Shown: one piece after another, positions 53,656 to 62,744 of the stretch
How positions within the stretch are numbered: the first letter of the stretch is position 1
Layout of the letters: every line of letters begins with the position of its first letter
NCBI GenBank assembly: GCA_963722585.1
Contig: CAVRNU010000007.1
Coordinates: 206,285 to 270,284, forward strand
Source of the DNA: KBS-96 sp963722585
Lineage (GTDB): Bacteria > Acidobacteriota > Terriglobia > Bryobacterales > Bryobacteraceae
Direction: 5' to 3'
DNA: 64,000 nucleotides
Notes under the pieces: model-generated
What the model was told of the DNA's origin: nothing
What the model saw: the letters and a program-made list of their open reading frames with translations, nothing else
Databases searched by the model: none
Made by a program: the position numbers and the translations under genes

Positions 53656-54657
53656 TCAGCCTTCTTTTTTCAGAGCCTCCGCAAGGAGTCCTGAAAAGCT
53701 CCGGAACGTATAGCTCCTTCGCGTGTGGACGACTAGTTTCCTGTGTCCGGGCGCGCCTGCAGTCACCCGGATCGAGCGGTCAGGATACTTTGCAGGGTCG
53801 AGCGTGGGATCGGGAGCAAAGCAGATCGTGTACCTGTTACGGATATCTGTTGCAATCTTGTGAAAAACAGGGATCACATCGGAAAGTAGAGGCGGCTCGA
53901 AGTATTCTCCGCCGCTGATACGCGCCATCTTCTGAAGAACTCCTGGGTTCCGGTCCGGATCATCCTCGGTGAAAAGCCCTACTGTATAGACAGTTGCTTG
54001 GGACGCCTGGATGAGGCGCATTACCTCGTCGCAAGTTGTCTTGCTTACGTTGTCGCCTCCATCGCTCACTACGATGAGCGTCTTTTTCGGCTGAACACCT
54101 TTCCGGAGATGCTCTAAACCGAACACGACCGCATCGTACAGGGCCGTCTGTCCCGCTGGCGTGCCCATGTACAGAGCGGCTCTCAGTCTCTGCAAGTCGT
54201 CGGAAAAGTTGACGCCTGGAGGCAAGCCCGGCGTGACGGTGTTATTAAAATTCACAACAAAGAATTGGTCCTGTGAATTGCTTTCCTTGGCAAACGACAG
54301 ACCGGCTATGACAACTGCCGGCCGCTTCTCGCGCATGCTGCCGCTATTGTCCACGACCAGGCCAACCGTTACCGGCGTATCTACGCTGGTGAAGTTGATG
54401 ATCGGTTGCGGGTGGCCGTTCTCGAAGATTCGGAAGTTGTCCTTAGCCAACCCAGTTACGTATCCACCGCGACTGTCTTTGACACTGACATCGAGCATTA
54501 CTCGCTGAACGGTTGAGCTAATAACGAACGGGCGATCGTCGGCGAAACCTTGCAGCTTCTGCTTGCCCGCAAGCAACACTGCGAGAGGGGCGCCAGCGAG
54601 TAAGCCCAGAACTGTTCGGCGCGACGCCGAACTTCCGTTCCTCTCTTCCTTCCCCAT
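53656..54657 (-). CDS. VWFA-related protein with Tat-like signal
   Basis: 333 residues. N-terminal 'SRRTVLGLLAGAPLAVLLAG' resembles a Tat or lipid-type signal. The von Willebrand A domain (about 95-290) has the MIDAS motif DNSGS at 103-107 and 'LIVVSDGGDN', with a preceding 'LAKDNFRIFENGHPQPI' typical of the acidobacterial 'VWFA-related' family. Metal-dependent protein binding is the general role. No LPxTG in this protein. Only 31 bases before the sortase gene, so co-transcription is likely. Confidence 0.88.
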   Translation of the reverse strand: MGKEERNGSSASRRTVLGLLAGAPLAVLLAGKQKLQGFADDRPFVISSTVQRVMLDVSVKDSRGGYVTGLAKDNFRIFENGHPQPIINFTSVDTPVTVGLVVDNSGSMREKRPAVVIAGLSFAKESNSQDQFFVVNFNNTVTPGLPPGVNFSDDLQRLRAALYMGTPAGQTALYDAVVFGLEHLRKGVQPKKTLIVVSDGGDNVSKTTCDEVMRLIQASQATVYTVGLFTEDDPDRNPGVLQKMARISGGEYFEPPLLSDVIPVFHKIATDIRNRYTICFAPDPTLDPAKYPDRSIRVTAGAPGHRKLVVHTRRSYTFRSFSGLLAEALKKEG

Positions 54658-54660
54658 GAA

Positions 54661-54686
54661 AACGCCTGGCCGAGTTCCGGCAGGCG
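54661..54686 (-). terminator. Hairpin just before the VWA start codon
   Basis: ACGCCTG and CAGGCGT enclose further pairing with one bulge (ten base pairs in all); on the gene strand it is followed by TTTTC and the ATG. It may attenuate transcription between the LPKTG and VWA genes or affect translation start. Confidence 0.45.
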
Positions 54687-54819
54687 TATTTTCGGACGGC
54701 CTCGCATCAACTTGGGTTTTCGCTCAAACTCCGCGAATTCCCGAGACGCGAGTCGCTTGGAACGTCTCGATTTCCCGGAACCCTACCGGTCCTCTCGACG
54801 TAATTGTAGCGCCTTGGCG

Positions 54820-55518
54820 TTAGCTCTTTTTAGAAGCCAACGTGATTAGGCCGAAGAAACCCAAGGAGAACAGACCGATCAAACCCGCGAGTGGGGCAAA
54901 GCTGCCAGTCTTTGGCAAGCTTTGAGGTTCCTGACTAACGGCTGGCGCTTGCTGCTGAGGCGCAGGCTCCGCCGCTGGGGCTGGTGCTGGCTCAGGAGCC
55001 GGTGCCGCCTCCGCTTGCGTCGTTTCCGGCTGGGCTGCGGGAGCAGGAGCCGGCTCTGGAGCGGCTGCGGCAGGCGGAGTGTAGCTGGCGGGAACCGGAA
55101 CCGGCTGAGCAGAGGCTAGCTGCGCGACCAGCTTTTTCGGATACGGCAATTCCTGCCCGAAGTTGTCACCAGGATAAAACCAGGCACGAACAGCTTTGGG
55201 TACGCCTGCCGGGGTCTCCCAGAAAGCGAACTGGCTTTTCCCTGTAGGCTGCAAGCGGTAATTGGGTATCGCGAGAATGGTTGTTTCCAGCTTCGATTGG
55301 CTTTCATTGAAGATCTGGATGATGTTCCGGTTGGACGGCGAATCCATCAACTTCCAGACATACGTTCCCGGTTGAAGAACCTTGTTTCCGGCGATAATCG
55401 GCTCTTTTATTGTGACGGTGGTTCGCTTGTCCCACGTATCCGCGTGCACAAGGGGAATGAAACCTAATACTGCGAGGCCAGCGCATGTGGCGGCAAAGAA
55501 AGATTGTCTCAGTGTCAT
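54820..55518 (-). CDS. Secreted protein with LPKTG sorting signal
   Basis: 232 residues. Signal peptide to about 26 (VHAD); beta domain about 27-130 ('TTVTIKEPIIAGNKVLQPGTYVWKL'); low-complexity Pro/Ala/Glu linker (about 145-200); then LPKTG at 201-205, a hydrophobic stretch and the basic end KKS, the complete tripartite sortase signal. The neighbouring sortase is the probable enzyme. What wall or lipid component receives it in a diderm cell is not known. Confidence 0.85.
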   Translation of the reverse strand: MTLRQSFFAATCAGLAVLGFIPLVHADTWDKRTTVTIKEPIIAGNKVLQPGTYVWKLMDSPSNRNIIQIFNESQSKLETTILAIPNYRLQPTGKSQFAFWETPAGVPKAVRAWFYPGDNFGQELPYPKKLVAQLASAQPVPVPASYTPPAAAAPEPAPAPAAQPETTQAEAAPAPEPAPAPAAEPAPQQQAPAVSQEPQSLPKTGSFAPLAGLIGLFSLGFFGLITLASKKS

Positions 55519-56088
55519 AAATTACTCCTCCAAGCCCAAGCTGCGTGAAGCGCATTTTTGAATCGGCGCACTTTTAAAAATTCGTGCCACGGCTGCCGCG
55601 CCTTTCACGTGTTTTCAACTGCAGGTTTGTCGCCAAACCCACACCTGAACTGATGCTGAACGAACGTGCAAAGGTTTCGGTAAGTGAAGGCACGGAAGGA
55701 AGTATAAATGGCGAGAATCCGACTGAATAAGCGGCCTGCTGGTCCGTCGTAAGTTAAACAAAATGCGAGTTTTCTTGGCGAGGAGATCGGAATAAACGAG
55801 TTGGCGGATCGGGGAATACCTTGCCGCATTCATGAAAAAGCTTTACATTTAATATCCAACCTATTCGGTGAAATTACGTAAAGAGTTAATCGAGGCGGGC
55901 ACCGGCCTCGTAATAAAACGGGAGATCGACAGGCGAAATGAGCCCCATTCAGGAGCGCTTGCCGAACTTTCGTCACCAAGCGGCTTGCTAACGCGCGCGG
56001 TTCTGTAAGTTCTTACGAATCATGTGCGTCTCTGAACCGCGACCGGAAAGGGGGCGTTTCTGACGAAAGTTCGACTGGGCTATCGCGC
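55519..56088. other. Intergenic region, 570 bp
   Basis: Includes the upstream region of the LPKTG gene and repeat copy 8. Minus-strand ORFs of about 70 codons at 55605-55833 overlap each other in two frames and have no ribosome site; they look non-coding. Confidence 0.5.
55964..56072 (+). repeat. Dispersed palindromic repeat, copy 8, with perfect terminal inverted repeats
   Basis: Bounded by GAACTTTCGTCA (55964-55975) and TGACGAAAGTTC (56061-56072), a perfect 12-bp terminal inverted repeat. Inside are GGCTTGCTAACGCGCGCGG and GAACCGCGACC. At 109 bp with no ORF it looks like a small MITE-type element. Confidence 0.8.
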
Positions 56089-57933
56089 CTATGAGCGGCG
56101 GCACCACTCGTCGAACGCGTTGATGTATGCCTCTTCGAGACCTTCCAAAAACAACTTCGTGTTGAAGAGCGGGGTCTTGACCAGATGGCTTCGCATATTG
56201 GCGCGCAGGTAGGCAAGGGAGTCTGTGTTCTTGAAGAGGTGAAGGGCGCGCTCGATGTATTCCGCTTTCGAATTCGTAGTCAACCCGACGAGGCCGCCGT
56301 GCGCGAGAAGTGAGCAGCTAAACCGGCTCATCGGGAAATCGCCGTACAAAGCGATGACAGGGACACCCATCCAAAGGGCTTCGCAAGTCGTGGTTCCACC
56401 CGTATAGGGGAAGGTGTCCAGAGCTAAATCCACTTCTTCGGTGTAAGCCCGCAACGTGGCATCGCGGGTTCCCTTACGGAAGTGTAGGCGATCGTCCTCG
56501 ATTCCATGCGCGCGGAACAACTTTGCAACTCGCTCGCGCGTAAACACATCGCCAAGGTTCCCGTAGGTCAGCATCAGCCTTGCTTCAGGAGCAGCTTTCA
56601 GGATCTCGGACCAAACCGCGGCGACTTCCGGTGAAATCTTGGAAGGGTTGTTGAAGCAACCGAATGTGAAGCGGCCAGTACGGAGAAAGGGAAGGGGGCC
56701 GACATCGGCAACGTTTGGAACCTGGTCGAAGCAAACCGCTCCATTCCGGAGCCGCAGGGGTTGCTCAACAAAGGGCGATGGCTCGGAGGAGGGGGCACAA
56801 ACTTCGTCCGTAATGACATAGTCGATGGCTTCGAGACCGGTCGAATCTATGTAGCCGCACCAGGTGGCCTGAACGGGCGCTGGTTTCCGGGCCATCATGA
56901 GCAGACGGTGCCCTCCCGTATGGCCCGACAAATCGACGAGGATGTCGATCTTTGCTTCCTGGATGACACGTGCCGCCTCGGCATCGTTCAGATCCAAGAT
57001 GGGAATCCAATGGTCGGCCGCTGCCTTGAAATGTTGGGTGTATTCGTCCTCCCGATTGTTCGCAAAGCAGAAGATTTCAAATCGATCGCGGTTGTGGCCT
57101 TCCACGATGTGCTTAGTCCAGAAGCCCACGACATGGTTGCGAAAGTCGCCAGAAACGTAGCCGATCCGCAGCCTTCGGTTCGCCGTTCGTTCGTTTCGAT
57201 GCTGCGGCCAGTAGCGTTTGAACTTCGAACCAAAACGATCGCCCCATTCCTTGTGGGCGGCTTTCAGCTCTTCGCGGGTGATATCCGGTTTGTAATGGAG
57301 CGTAAATAGTCTGCCGCTCGAAACGCCCGGGTCGTCCGGCATCTTTTCAACGAACCGATCGTAATAAGGAAGAGCAACTTCCATATCTCCAACGCGAGAG
57401 TACGCCGCTGCAATGGCACCGATAGCGTCGAGAGAATCGGGATTCATCCGAATGGCGAGAGCTGCGCGCGCGAGAGCCTGGCTGACATAGCCCCGACTGG
57501 CGAGGATAGCGGCCACAGCGGCGAGGGGCATAGCGTTCTCGGGCTCGAGTTCGTGCGCCCGTTGAGCAAAAGCCTGGGCCTCCACGAGATTGTCGAGGAA
57601 CCGGCAAGCAGCGGAAGCATTGATATGCGCCTGGACAAGCTTTTCATTGATCTCGAGCGCCTTTTTCGAGGAAGCCAAAGACTCTCTAAAATTTCCAAGG
57701 TTTAGATGGGCATATCCGATAGCCGCATAAACGTTGGCTTCCTTGAGATTTTGGCGTTCGAATTCGCGGGCCACCCGCTGGAATAAGGCAAGCGCCTCTT
57801 CGAACTGCCTCTTCTCCTGAAACCTTACGCCCTCATGGAACCAACTGGTAAGTTGTTGGGCAAATTGTTGAATTTTCGACTGCTGCTGTGGCAGCCAGGC
57901 TGGAGCGCGCCGTTTGCGGGATGCCGTTCTCAC
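56089..57933 (-). CDS. TPR-containing O-GlcNAc-transferase-like (SPINDLY) glycosyltransferase, GT41
   Basis: 614 residues; GTG start. About residues 30-230 are TPR-type helices ('ANVYAAIGYAHLNLGNFRESLASSKKALEIN'). Then the split GT-B domain: 'RLRIGYVSGDFRNHVVGFW', 'DILVDLSGHTGGHRL', 'APVQATWCGYIDSTG', 'FTFGCFNNPSKISPE' and 'DLALDTFPYTGGTTTCEALWMGVPVI', all GT41 hallmarks. In bacteria such enzymes glycosylate proteins or polysaccharides; the acceptor is unknown. The first gene of the glycan cluster, divergent from 58066. Confidence 0.93.
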   Translation of the reverse strand: MRTASRKRRAPAWLPQQQSKIQQFAQQLTSWFHEGVRFQEKRQFEEALALFQRVAREFERQNLKEANVYAAIGYAHLNLGNFRESLASSKKALEINEKLVQAHINASAACRFLDNLVEAQAFAQRAHELEPENAMPLAAVAAILASRGYVSQALARAALAIRMNPDSLDAIGAIAAAYSRVGDMEVALPYYDRFVEKMPDDPGVSSGRLFTLHYKPDITREELKAAHKEWGDRFGSKFKRYWPQHRNERTANRRLRIGYVSGDFRNHVVGFWTKHIVEGHNRDRFEIFCFANNREDEYTQHFKAAADHWIPILDLNDAEAARVIQEAKIDILVDLSGHTGGHRLLMMARKPAPVQATWCGYIDSTGLEAIDYVITDEVCAPSSEPSPFVEQPLRLRNGAVCFDQVPNVADVGPLPFLRTGRFTFGCFNNPSKISPEVAAVWSEILKAAPEARLMLTYGNLGDVFTRERVAKLFRAHGIEDDRLHFRKGTRDATLRAYTEEVDLALDTFPYTGGTTTCEALWMGVPVIALYGDFPMSRFSCSLLAHGGLVGLTTNSKAEYIERALHLFKNTDSLAYLRANMRSHLVKTPLFNTKLFLEGLEEAYINAFDEWCRRS

Positions 57934-57950
57934 ACTGATCTATCGGCGGG
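57931..57950 (-). promoter_or_regulatory. Shared start-region sequence, copy A
   Basis: On the minus strand CCGCCGATAGATCAGTGTGA runs into the GTG start of the GT41 gene. Nearly the same 20-mer precedes and covers the GTG start at 63948. Confidence 0.5.
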
Positions 57951-58065
57951 GAACAGCAGAGACCTTTAGCTTTGGAGCCAACCGAGATGCACTTTATTAG
58001 ACCACTCGCAAAAGGCTCATCCAAATCCGAAAGCGAACTTCTGAACATGCTCGCCACTAACAGGC

Positions 58066-59841
58066 GTGGCCGAGACTACGCAGACTACGCCCAGCGCCGA
58101 TAAACACGAGATCGGACTCGTAACGGTCGTGAGACATGACTCTTTAGAGGAATATGAACTCCTAAGATTTTCTTTCGAGCTGTTTCATGGTACCGGGCAC
58201 CATTGGTTTCTGCACTGCGATCCCGAATCGGCTGCCACCCTGTCTTCCCTTCCGTACACCGAGTGCCGGGTTTTCGAGGAGCCCCGGGATCAGACGGCTT
58301 CGAAACCTTATGATTCAAAAGCTGTCTACCTCCGCAAATTGCAAGCGATTCAAGACGCATGGGAGACCGGCAGGTTTTCAAGCGTCCTGTATTTAGACAT
58401 CGATCTCGTCTTTACGGCGCCCACTCTCGATCACGTTCGGAAGATCGAAGCCGACGTCTTGCTCACGCCTCACTATTTCCAGTCGCCCAGGCAGGAGAAG
58501 GATCTGGAGTTGTGGGGGAAATTCAATTCCGGCTTTGTCCTGATGCGAAACGAGTCCTTTCATCAATGGTGGAAGTCGGTCATGCTCTCTCGGCCTGAGA
58601 AATTTGCTGACCAGCAATGTTTGGACGATGCCTGTGCGCATTTCAAGGTCGGTCATCTTCCGGAAACTGCGAATGTTGGCCCCTGGCGAAGTCCGACGGG
58701 CACGCAGAGCATTCCGCAAGCCCGCATTCCGGAAGGATGCCTGTTCCTGAAAGTGCACATGCTCCAGCCGAGTGAGCCGGCCATAGACCTCGTGCAAAAA
58801 GCTTTCGTCGCGGAACTGACCCGGCTATCGAATGCCGTTGATGGCTCAAAGCGGCCCATTACGTCCCTATTCAGGGAAGACCATCTCCTGCAGCGAGTCT
58901 ATGCAATCCAATGTTTGCAGTATTTGCAAGAGAGCTCGGTTGATAAGCACCAGACTCTGTTTCTCGAGATCCTGAACCGCGACCGGCTGGCCCTATATAA
59001 GTCTTTGCTGGCAAAATCTGGCGGCCAAGCCGCTAGCAAGAGGACTTGGGACTACATTTCGCCCGGCTTGAACGAACTAAAGCTGGATAAACATTTTCCG
59101 AACATAGCGATCGCCGACCGATCGATGTGCCAATGGAAATATTTTCAGCGGGACTTTCCCCATCATCATTACAGCGACCGGAGATATCCGGCGGTTCCCC
59201 TGGTGAACCGCGATGAAGCACATATCCTCTATAACTCAGCTTTAAAGCTCGCGGGCAAAAGAGTACTCGAGATCGGATCGTGGTTAGGATGGTCGACGGG
59301 CCATCTGGCGGCAGGGGGAGTGATTGTCGATGCCATTGATCCCCAGCTCGCGGATCCGGTAGTGCAAGGGAGCATCATCAATTCGCTCAAGTCCGCGGGT
59401 CTGTCAAACCGGGTTTCCCTGTGGCCCGGCAGCAGCCCGGGGCTGGTGTACGAGTTATCCATCCAGCAAAATCGCCGTTGGTCCCTTATCTTCATGGATG
59501 GCAATCCGGATCACCCAGCGCCATTGCGGGACGCCGCCATTGCGCACGAAGTTGCTGAAAAAGACGCAATCATATTGCTTCACGATGCCATCTCACCCGA
59601 GGTTGCAAGAGCCCTCAGTTACCTCAAAGCCGTCGGCTGGAACGTAATGATCTGCTACACGGCGCAAATCATGGGGGTCGCTTGGAGGGGCAATGTTGTC
59701 GCGGTTGAGCACACGCCTGACCCCAAACTCGAGATTGCCATTCCCGAGCATTTGAAGGGATTCGCCGTCTCCGGATACGAGCGTGGTCTTTCGGCTGATG
59801 TGTATCAGGACAGCGAGCCGGTGGTGGTTGAGACGGAATAG
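58066..59841 (+). CDS. Fusion protein: glycosyltransferase-like N terminus and class I SAM methyltransferase C terminus
   Basis: 591 residues; start taken as GTG 58066. N-terminal half has 'YLDIDLVF' (DxD metal motif) and 'LELWGKFNSGFVLMRNESF', as in nucleotide-diphospho-sugar transferases. C-terminal about 395-560 has 'KRVLEIGSWLGWSTGHLA', 'DAIDPQ' and 'SLIFMDGNPDH', a methyltransferase-24 type domain. Both activities are inferred from motifs. Probably makes and methylates a surface sugar. Confidence 0.78.
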   Translation: MAETTQTTPSADKHEIGLVTVVRHDSLEEYELLRFSFELFHGTGHHWFLHCDPESAATLSSLPYTECRVFEEPRDQTASKPYDSKAVYLRKLQAIQDAWETGRFSSVLYLDIDLVFTAPTLDHVRKIEADVLLTPHYFQSPRQEKDLELWGKFNSGFVLMRNESFHQWWKSVMLSRPEKFADQQCLDDACAHFKVGHLPETANVGPWRSPTGTQSIPQARIPEGCLFLKVHMLQPSEPAIDLVQKAFVAELTRLSNAVDGSKRPITSLFREDHLLQRVYAIQCLQYLQESSVDKHQTLFLEILNRDRLALYKSLLAKSGGQAASKRTWDYISPGLNELKLDKHFPNIAIADRSMCQWKYFQRDFPHHHYSDRRYPAVPLVNRDEAHILYNSALKLAGKRVLEIGSWLGWSTGHLAAGGVIVDAIDPQLADPVVQGSIINSLKSAGLSNRVSLWPGSSPGLVYELSIQQNRRWSLIFMDGNPDHPAPLRDAAIAHEVAEKDAIILLHDAISPEVARALSYLKAVGWNVMICYTAQIMGVAWRGNVVAVEHTPDPKLEIAIPEHLKGFAVSGYERGLSADVYQDSEPVVVETE

Positions 59842-59858
59842 GCGCTTCGCATTAAGCT

Positions 59859-60527
59859 ATGCTCAACATCATCTTTATAACCTGCACCTATCGTCGTCCG
59901 GGCCGGTTGGCCTTTTTCGAACGGCACATCGATCGGTTGATATCCAGAATAGACAATTACCGGTGGATTGTAATCGAGGATGGCGCGAGCATAGACCCTG
60001 AACTTCAGGCTCTGATAGGAAAATACAACTCGACGTATCTTGCGGCCGGCCCCACGAAAGATAAGGGTAATTTCCAGCGGAATGTGGCCCTCGAGCATAT
60101 TCGGGATAACAAAATCGACGGCGTCGTGTATAGCCTCGATGACGACAATCTTGTTTATCCGGAACTGTGCCGCGAACTGCGCAAAGTATTTGGCGTCGCA
60201 GTTTTTCCCGTTGGAAACCTTGGCCCCACTGGGATCGAGCATCCGATCATACAGAACAAAACGCTAGCCGGCTGGAATGCAGGCTGGACGCAGCGCCGCT
60301 ATCCGGTCGACATGGGCGGATTTGCGTTTTCGTCCAGCTTGATTTTCCACCTTCCATCTCCGATATGGCGTCACAGTGGCGTGGGCGGAGAAAACGAGTT
60401 TCTTCAGAAGCTTGCACCTACAATCGACCAAGTCGATTTTTCGCTGTGCCACTGGAACAAGATGTGCTTCGTGTACCACAACGAACCACTCGAGGCGGCG
60501 TTGCAGCCGATCGTAGTCCCTCAATGA
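59859..60527 (+). CDS. GT43-like glycosyltransferase
   Basis: 222 residues, no signal or membrane segment. The order 'WIVIEDG', 'NFQRNVALEHIR', 'GVVYSLDDDNLVY' (metal-binding DDD 94-96), 'RYPVDMGGFAF', 'ENEFLQKL' and 'CFVYHNEPLE' follows animal beta-1,3-glucuronyltransferases (family GT43: EDA, RGVEQRN, GVVYFADDDN, FPVDMAGFAV). Donor sugar here cannot be known; UDP-glucuronate is the family donor. Starts 17 bases after the fusion gene. Confidence 0.82.
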   Translation: MLNIIFITCTYRRPGRLAFFERHIDRLISRIDNYRWIVIEDGASIDPELQALIGKYNSTYLAAGPTKDKGNFQRNVALEHIRDNKIDGVVYSLDDDNLVYPELCRELRKVFGVAVFPVGNLGPTGIEHPIIQNKTLAGWNAGWTQRRYPVDMGGFAFSSSLIFHLPSPIWRHSGVGGENEFLQKLAPTIDQVDFSLCHWNKMCFVYHNEPLEAALQPIVVPQ

Positions 60528-60551
60528 ATTTACGCGTTGCTTGAGGAGCAC

Positions 60552-61706
60552 ATGCAGATTTTTGAAAACGCGGATTTGATTGTGGTCGGAGCTGGCTTTT
60601 CCGGTCTCACGATTGCCGAGCGCGCCGGCGCACTCGGTTTCAGGACAGTGGTTCTCGAGCGCCGGGCCCATATCGGAGGCAATGCCTATAGCTATATCGA
60701 TCCGGCGACGGGCGTCGAAGTTCATAAGTACGGGCCGCACATATTTCACACCACAACGGCGACCGTGTTTGAATATTTGTCGCGATTCACGGATTGGGTT
60801 CCCTACGAACATCGGCCATGGACGACTTCTCGGGGAAAGGTCTATTCCCTTCCGATCAACCTCGGAACTATATCGTCGTTTCTTGGCCGTCATGTGACGC
60901 CGGCGGAAGCGAGGATGTGGGTTGCCGAGCACGCCGCCGAAGTCAAAGAGCCTCGAAATCTTGAAGAGAAGGCCATTTCGTTAATTGGACGGCCGCTGTA
61001 TGAAGCTTTCATACGCGGTTACACGCTAAAGCAATGGCAGACAGACCCCCGCGAGCTGCCAGCGGAGATTATCACACGGTTGCCAGTTCGTTTCACATTC
61101 GACAATCGCTACTTTAACGATGCATGGCAGTTCATGCCGAAGAGCGGTTACACTCCCTTGTTCGAGAAAATGGTTCGCAGCGGTAACATCCGAGTCCACT
61201 ATGGCGTTGATTGGCTGAAGGTAAGACAGGACGCGCCAATGGTTCCCGTTGTTTACACGGGTCCTGTTGACGAATATTTCGGCTACAAGCTGGGCCGCTT
61301 AGGCTGGCGGACGCAAGATTTTCAACTGGAGACTCATCCAGGCGACTATCAAGGCTGCTCCGTGATGAGCTATGCGGACGAGGATATTCCATGGACACGC
61401 GTCACCGAATTCAAACATTTCCATCCGGAGCGCAGTTATGGGCCGAATACCGTGATCGCGCGAGAATTCAGCCGAGCGGCGAGTGCGAGTGACGAACCCT
61501 ACTATCCGATAAACACTGCGGCCGACAAAAAACTCTATGAAGGGTACCGCCAGCTCGTGGCGGCCGAGTCTGACGTCTTTTTTGCGGGCCGGTTGGCCAC
61601 GTATCGATACCTGGATATGCATCAGGCTATCGCCGCGGCTTTCAAAACGTTCGAGGTGGCGGTTAAGCCAAGACTCGTAAACGCGATATTGGCAGCGCCT
61701 CGCTGA
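60552..61706 (+). CDS. glf: UDP-galactopyranose mutase
   Basis: 384 residues from ATG 60552, preceded by GAGGAG; a TTG five codons upstream is less likely. FAD-binding 'VGAGFSG' (12-18), 'GPHIFHT', 'TLKQWQTDP' and 'GRLATYRYLDMHQAI' are glf signatures. Interconverts UDP-galactopyranose and UDP-galactofuranose, so the cluster's glycan probably contains galactofuranose. Follows the GT43-like gene by 24 bases. Confidence 0.96.
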   Translation: MQIFENADLIVVGAGFSGLTIAERAGALGFRTVVLERRAHIGGNAYSYIDPATGVEVHKYGPHIFHTTTATVFEYLSRFTDWVPYEHRPWTTSRGKVYSLPINLGTISSFLGRHVTPAEARMWVAEHAAEVKEPRNLEEKAISLIGRPLYEAFIRGYTLKQWQTDPRELPAEIITRLPVRFTFDNRYFNDAWQFMPKSGYTPLFEKMVRSGNIRVHYGVDWLKVRQDAPMVPVVYTGPVDEYFGYKLGRLGWRTQDFQLETHPGDYQGCSVMSYADEDIPWTRVTEFKHFHPERSYGPNTVIAREFSRAASASDEPYYPINTAADKKLYEGYRQLVAAESDVFFAGRLATYRYLDMHQAIAAAFKTFEVAVKPRLVNAILAAPR

Positions 61707-61772
61707 CCGCGGTTTTTTTGTATTGCAAGGCTTCGCGATCTCTTTGGGAGACCTGGCTCTTTTGATGGCGTT

Positions 61773-62744
61773 TCAGGCGTACTGGGTAACTTCAGGGCGA
61801 ACAGGCGAATAAGGCGAGACGGAGCGCGCAGCGAGCGGACCGCGCGAGTATTCGATCACTCGCTTAAGGCCGTCGGTTAGACTAATCGTGCAACGGAAGG
61901 CTAGCTCGCGTCGAGCACGTTCGGTACTCGAAACATAGCGATCAACTTCGATCGACCGGCTTTGGCCGTACCGAATGGTGGAGGCAGAGCCGGTTAGGGC
62001 CACGATCTGGCGCGCCAAATCCTCAAGACTTGTTCCGATGCCGCTTCCGATGTTATAGACGGGATGCAGCCCATCTAAGGCGCCTGCCGACGCCAATGCC
62101 GAAACCACATCATCCACGTGAACGAAATCGAGAATCTTCCCATGCCCGAAAATGGTGAGGTCTTCATTTCTCATGGCGCGATCCGTGAACAGCGGAATCA
62201 CCCGGCCGGAGTCTCCCGCTCCATAGACGTTTGCGAGCCGCAGAGTAATGATATTGAGACCGGATCGGCGGAACTCCTCACAGTAGAGTTCACCAGCGGC
62301 CTTTGTCATTCCATAGGCGTTTTTGGGGTTCAGGGGACAGCTCTCATCGACTGGAAGCGACGCTACGTCTCCGTAGACCTCTCTGGACGAGGTGAACAGC
62401 ACCTTCCGGACGCCTAGTTCCCGGGCACACGCGAAGATATTGTAGGTGCCTAGAATATTCGTGGAGATTGAGTAACCAGGATCTTCGGCCGCACCAATCA
62501 CATTCGATTGCGCCGCGAGATGGTAGATGTCGCGCACCCCTTGCAGAGCAGGCTTCAGCTCGGGTTTGTTTCGGATGTCTATGCACCGAAACTCGGCTCG
62601 AGAATCGAGGCCGCGAAGATCTCCCCGATGAAGATTGTCCAGTGCTATAACGGGCAGACCGGACTCAAGAAGCTTCCGAACCAAGCTTCGTCCTATAAAT
62701 CCCGCTGCACCCGTAACGGCAACCATCAACTGGAAGATCGTCAT
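61773..62744 (-). CDS. NAD-dependent sugar-nucleotide epimerase/dehydratase
   Basis: 323 residues, extended SDR. 'VTGAAGFIGRSL' (dinucleotide loop), 'HLAAQSNV', 'FTSSREVYGD' and catalytic 'YGMTK' (YxxxK) are visible; 'LRLANVYGAG' fits UDP-glucose/UDP-GlcNAc 4-epimerase relatives. Could supply UDP-galactose to glf. ATG 62744 or 62726 (M7) may be the start. Converges with glf. Confidence 0.9.
   Translation of the reverse strand: MTIFQLMVAVTGAAGFIGRSLVRKLLESGLPVIALDNLHRGDLRGLDSRAEFRCIDIRNKPELKPALQGVRDIYHLAAQSNVIGAAEDPGYSISTNILGTYNIFACARELGVRKVLFTSSREVYGDVASLPVDESCPLNPKNAYGMTKAAGELYCEEFRRSGLNIITLRLANVYGAGDSGRVIPLFTDRAMRNEDLTIFGHGKILDFVHVDDVVSALASAGALDGLHPVYNIGSGIGTSLEDLARQIVALTGSASTIRYGQSRSIEVDRYVSSTERARRELAFRCTISLTDGLKRVIEYSRGPLAARSVSPYSPVRPEVTQYA

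Noticed and set aside
55605..55833. Two overlapping minus-strand ORFs of about 70 codons
   Set aside because: Different frames, no start signals, in an upstream region with normal intergenic composition.
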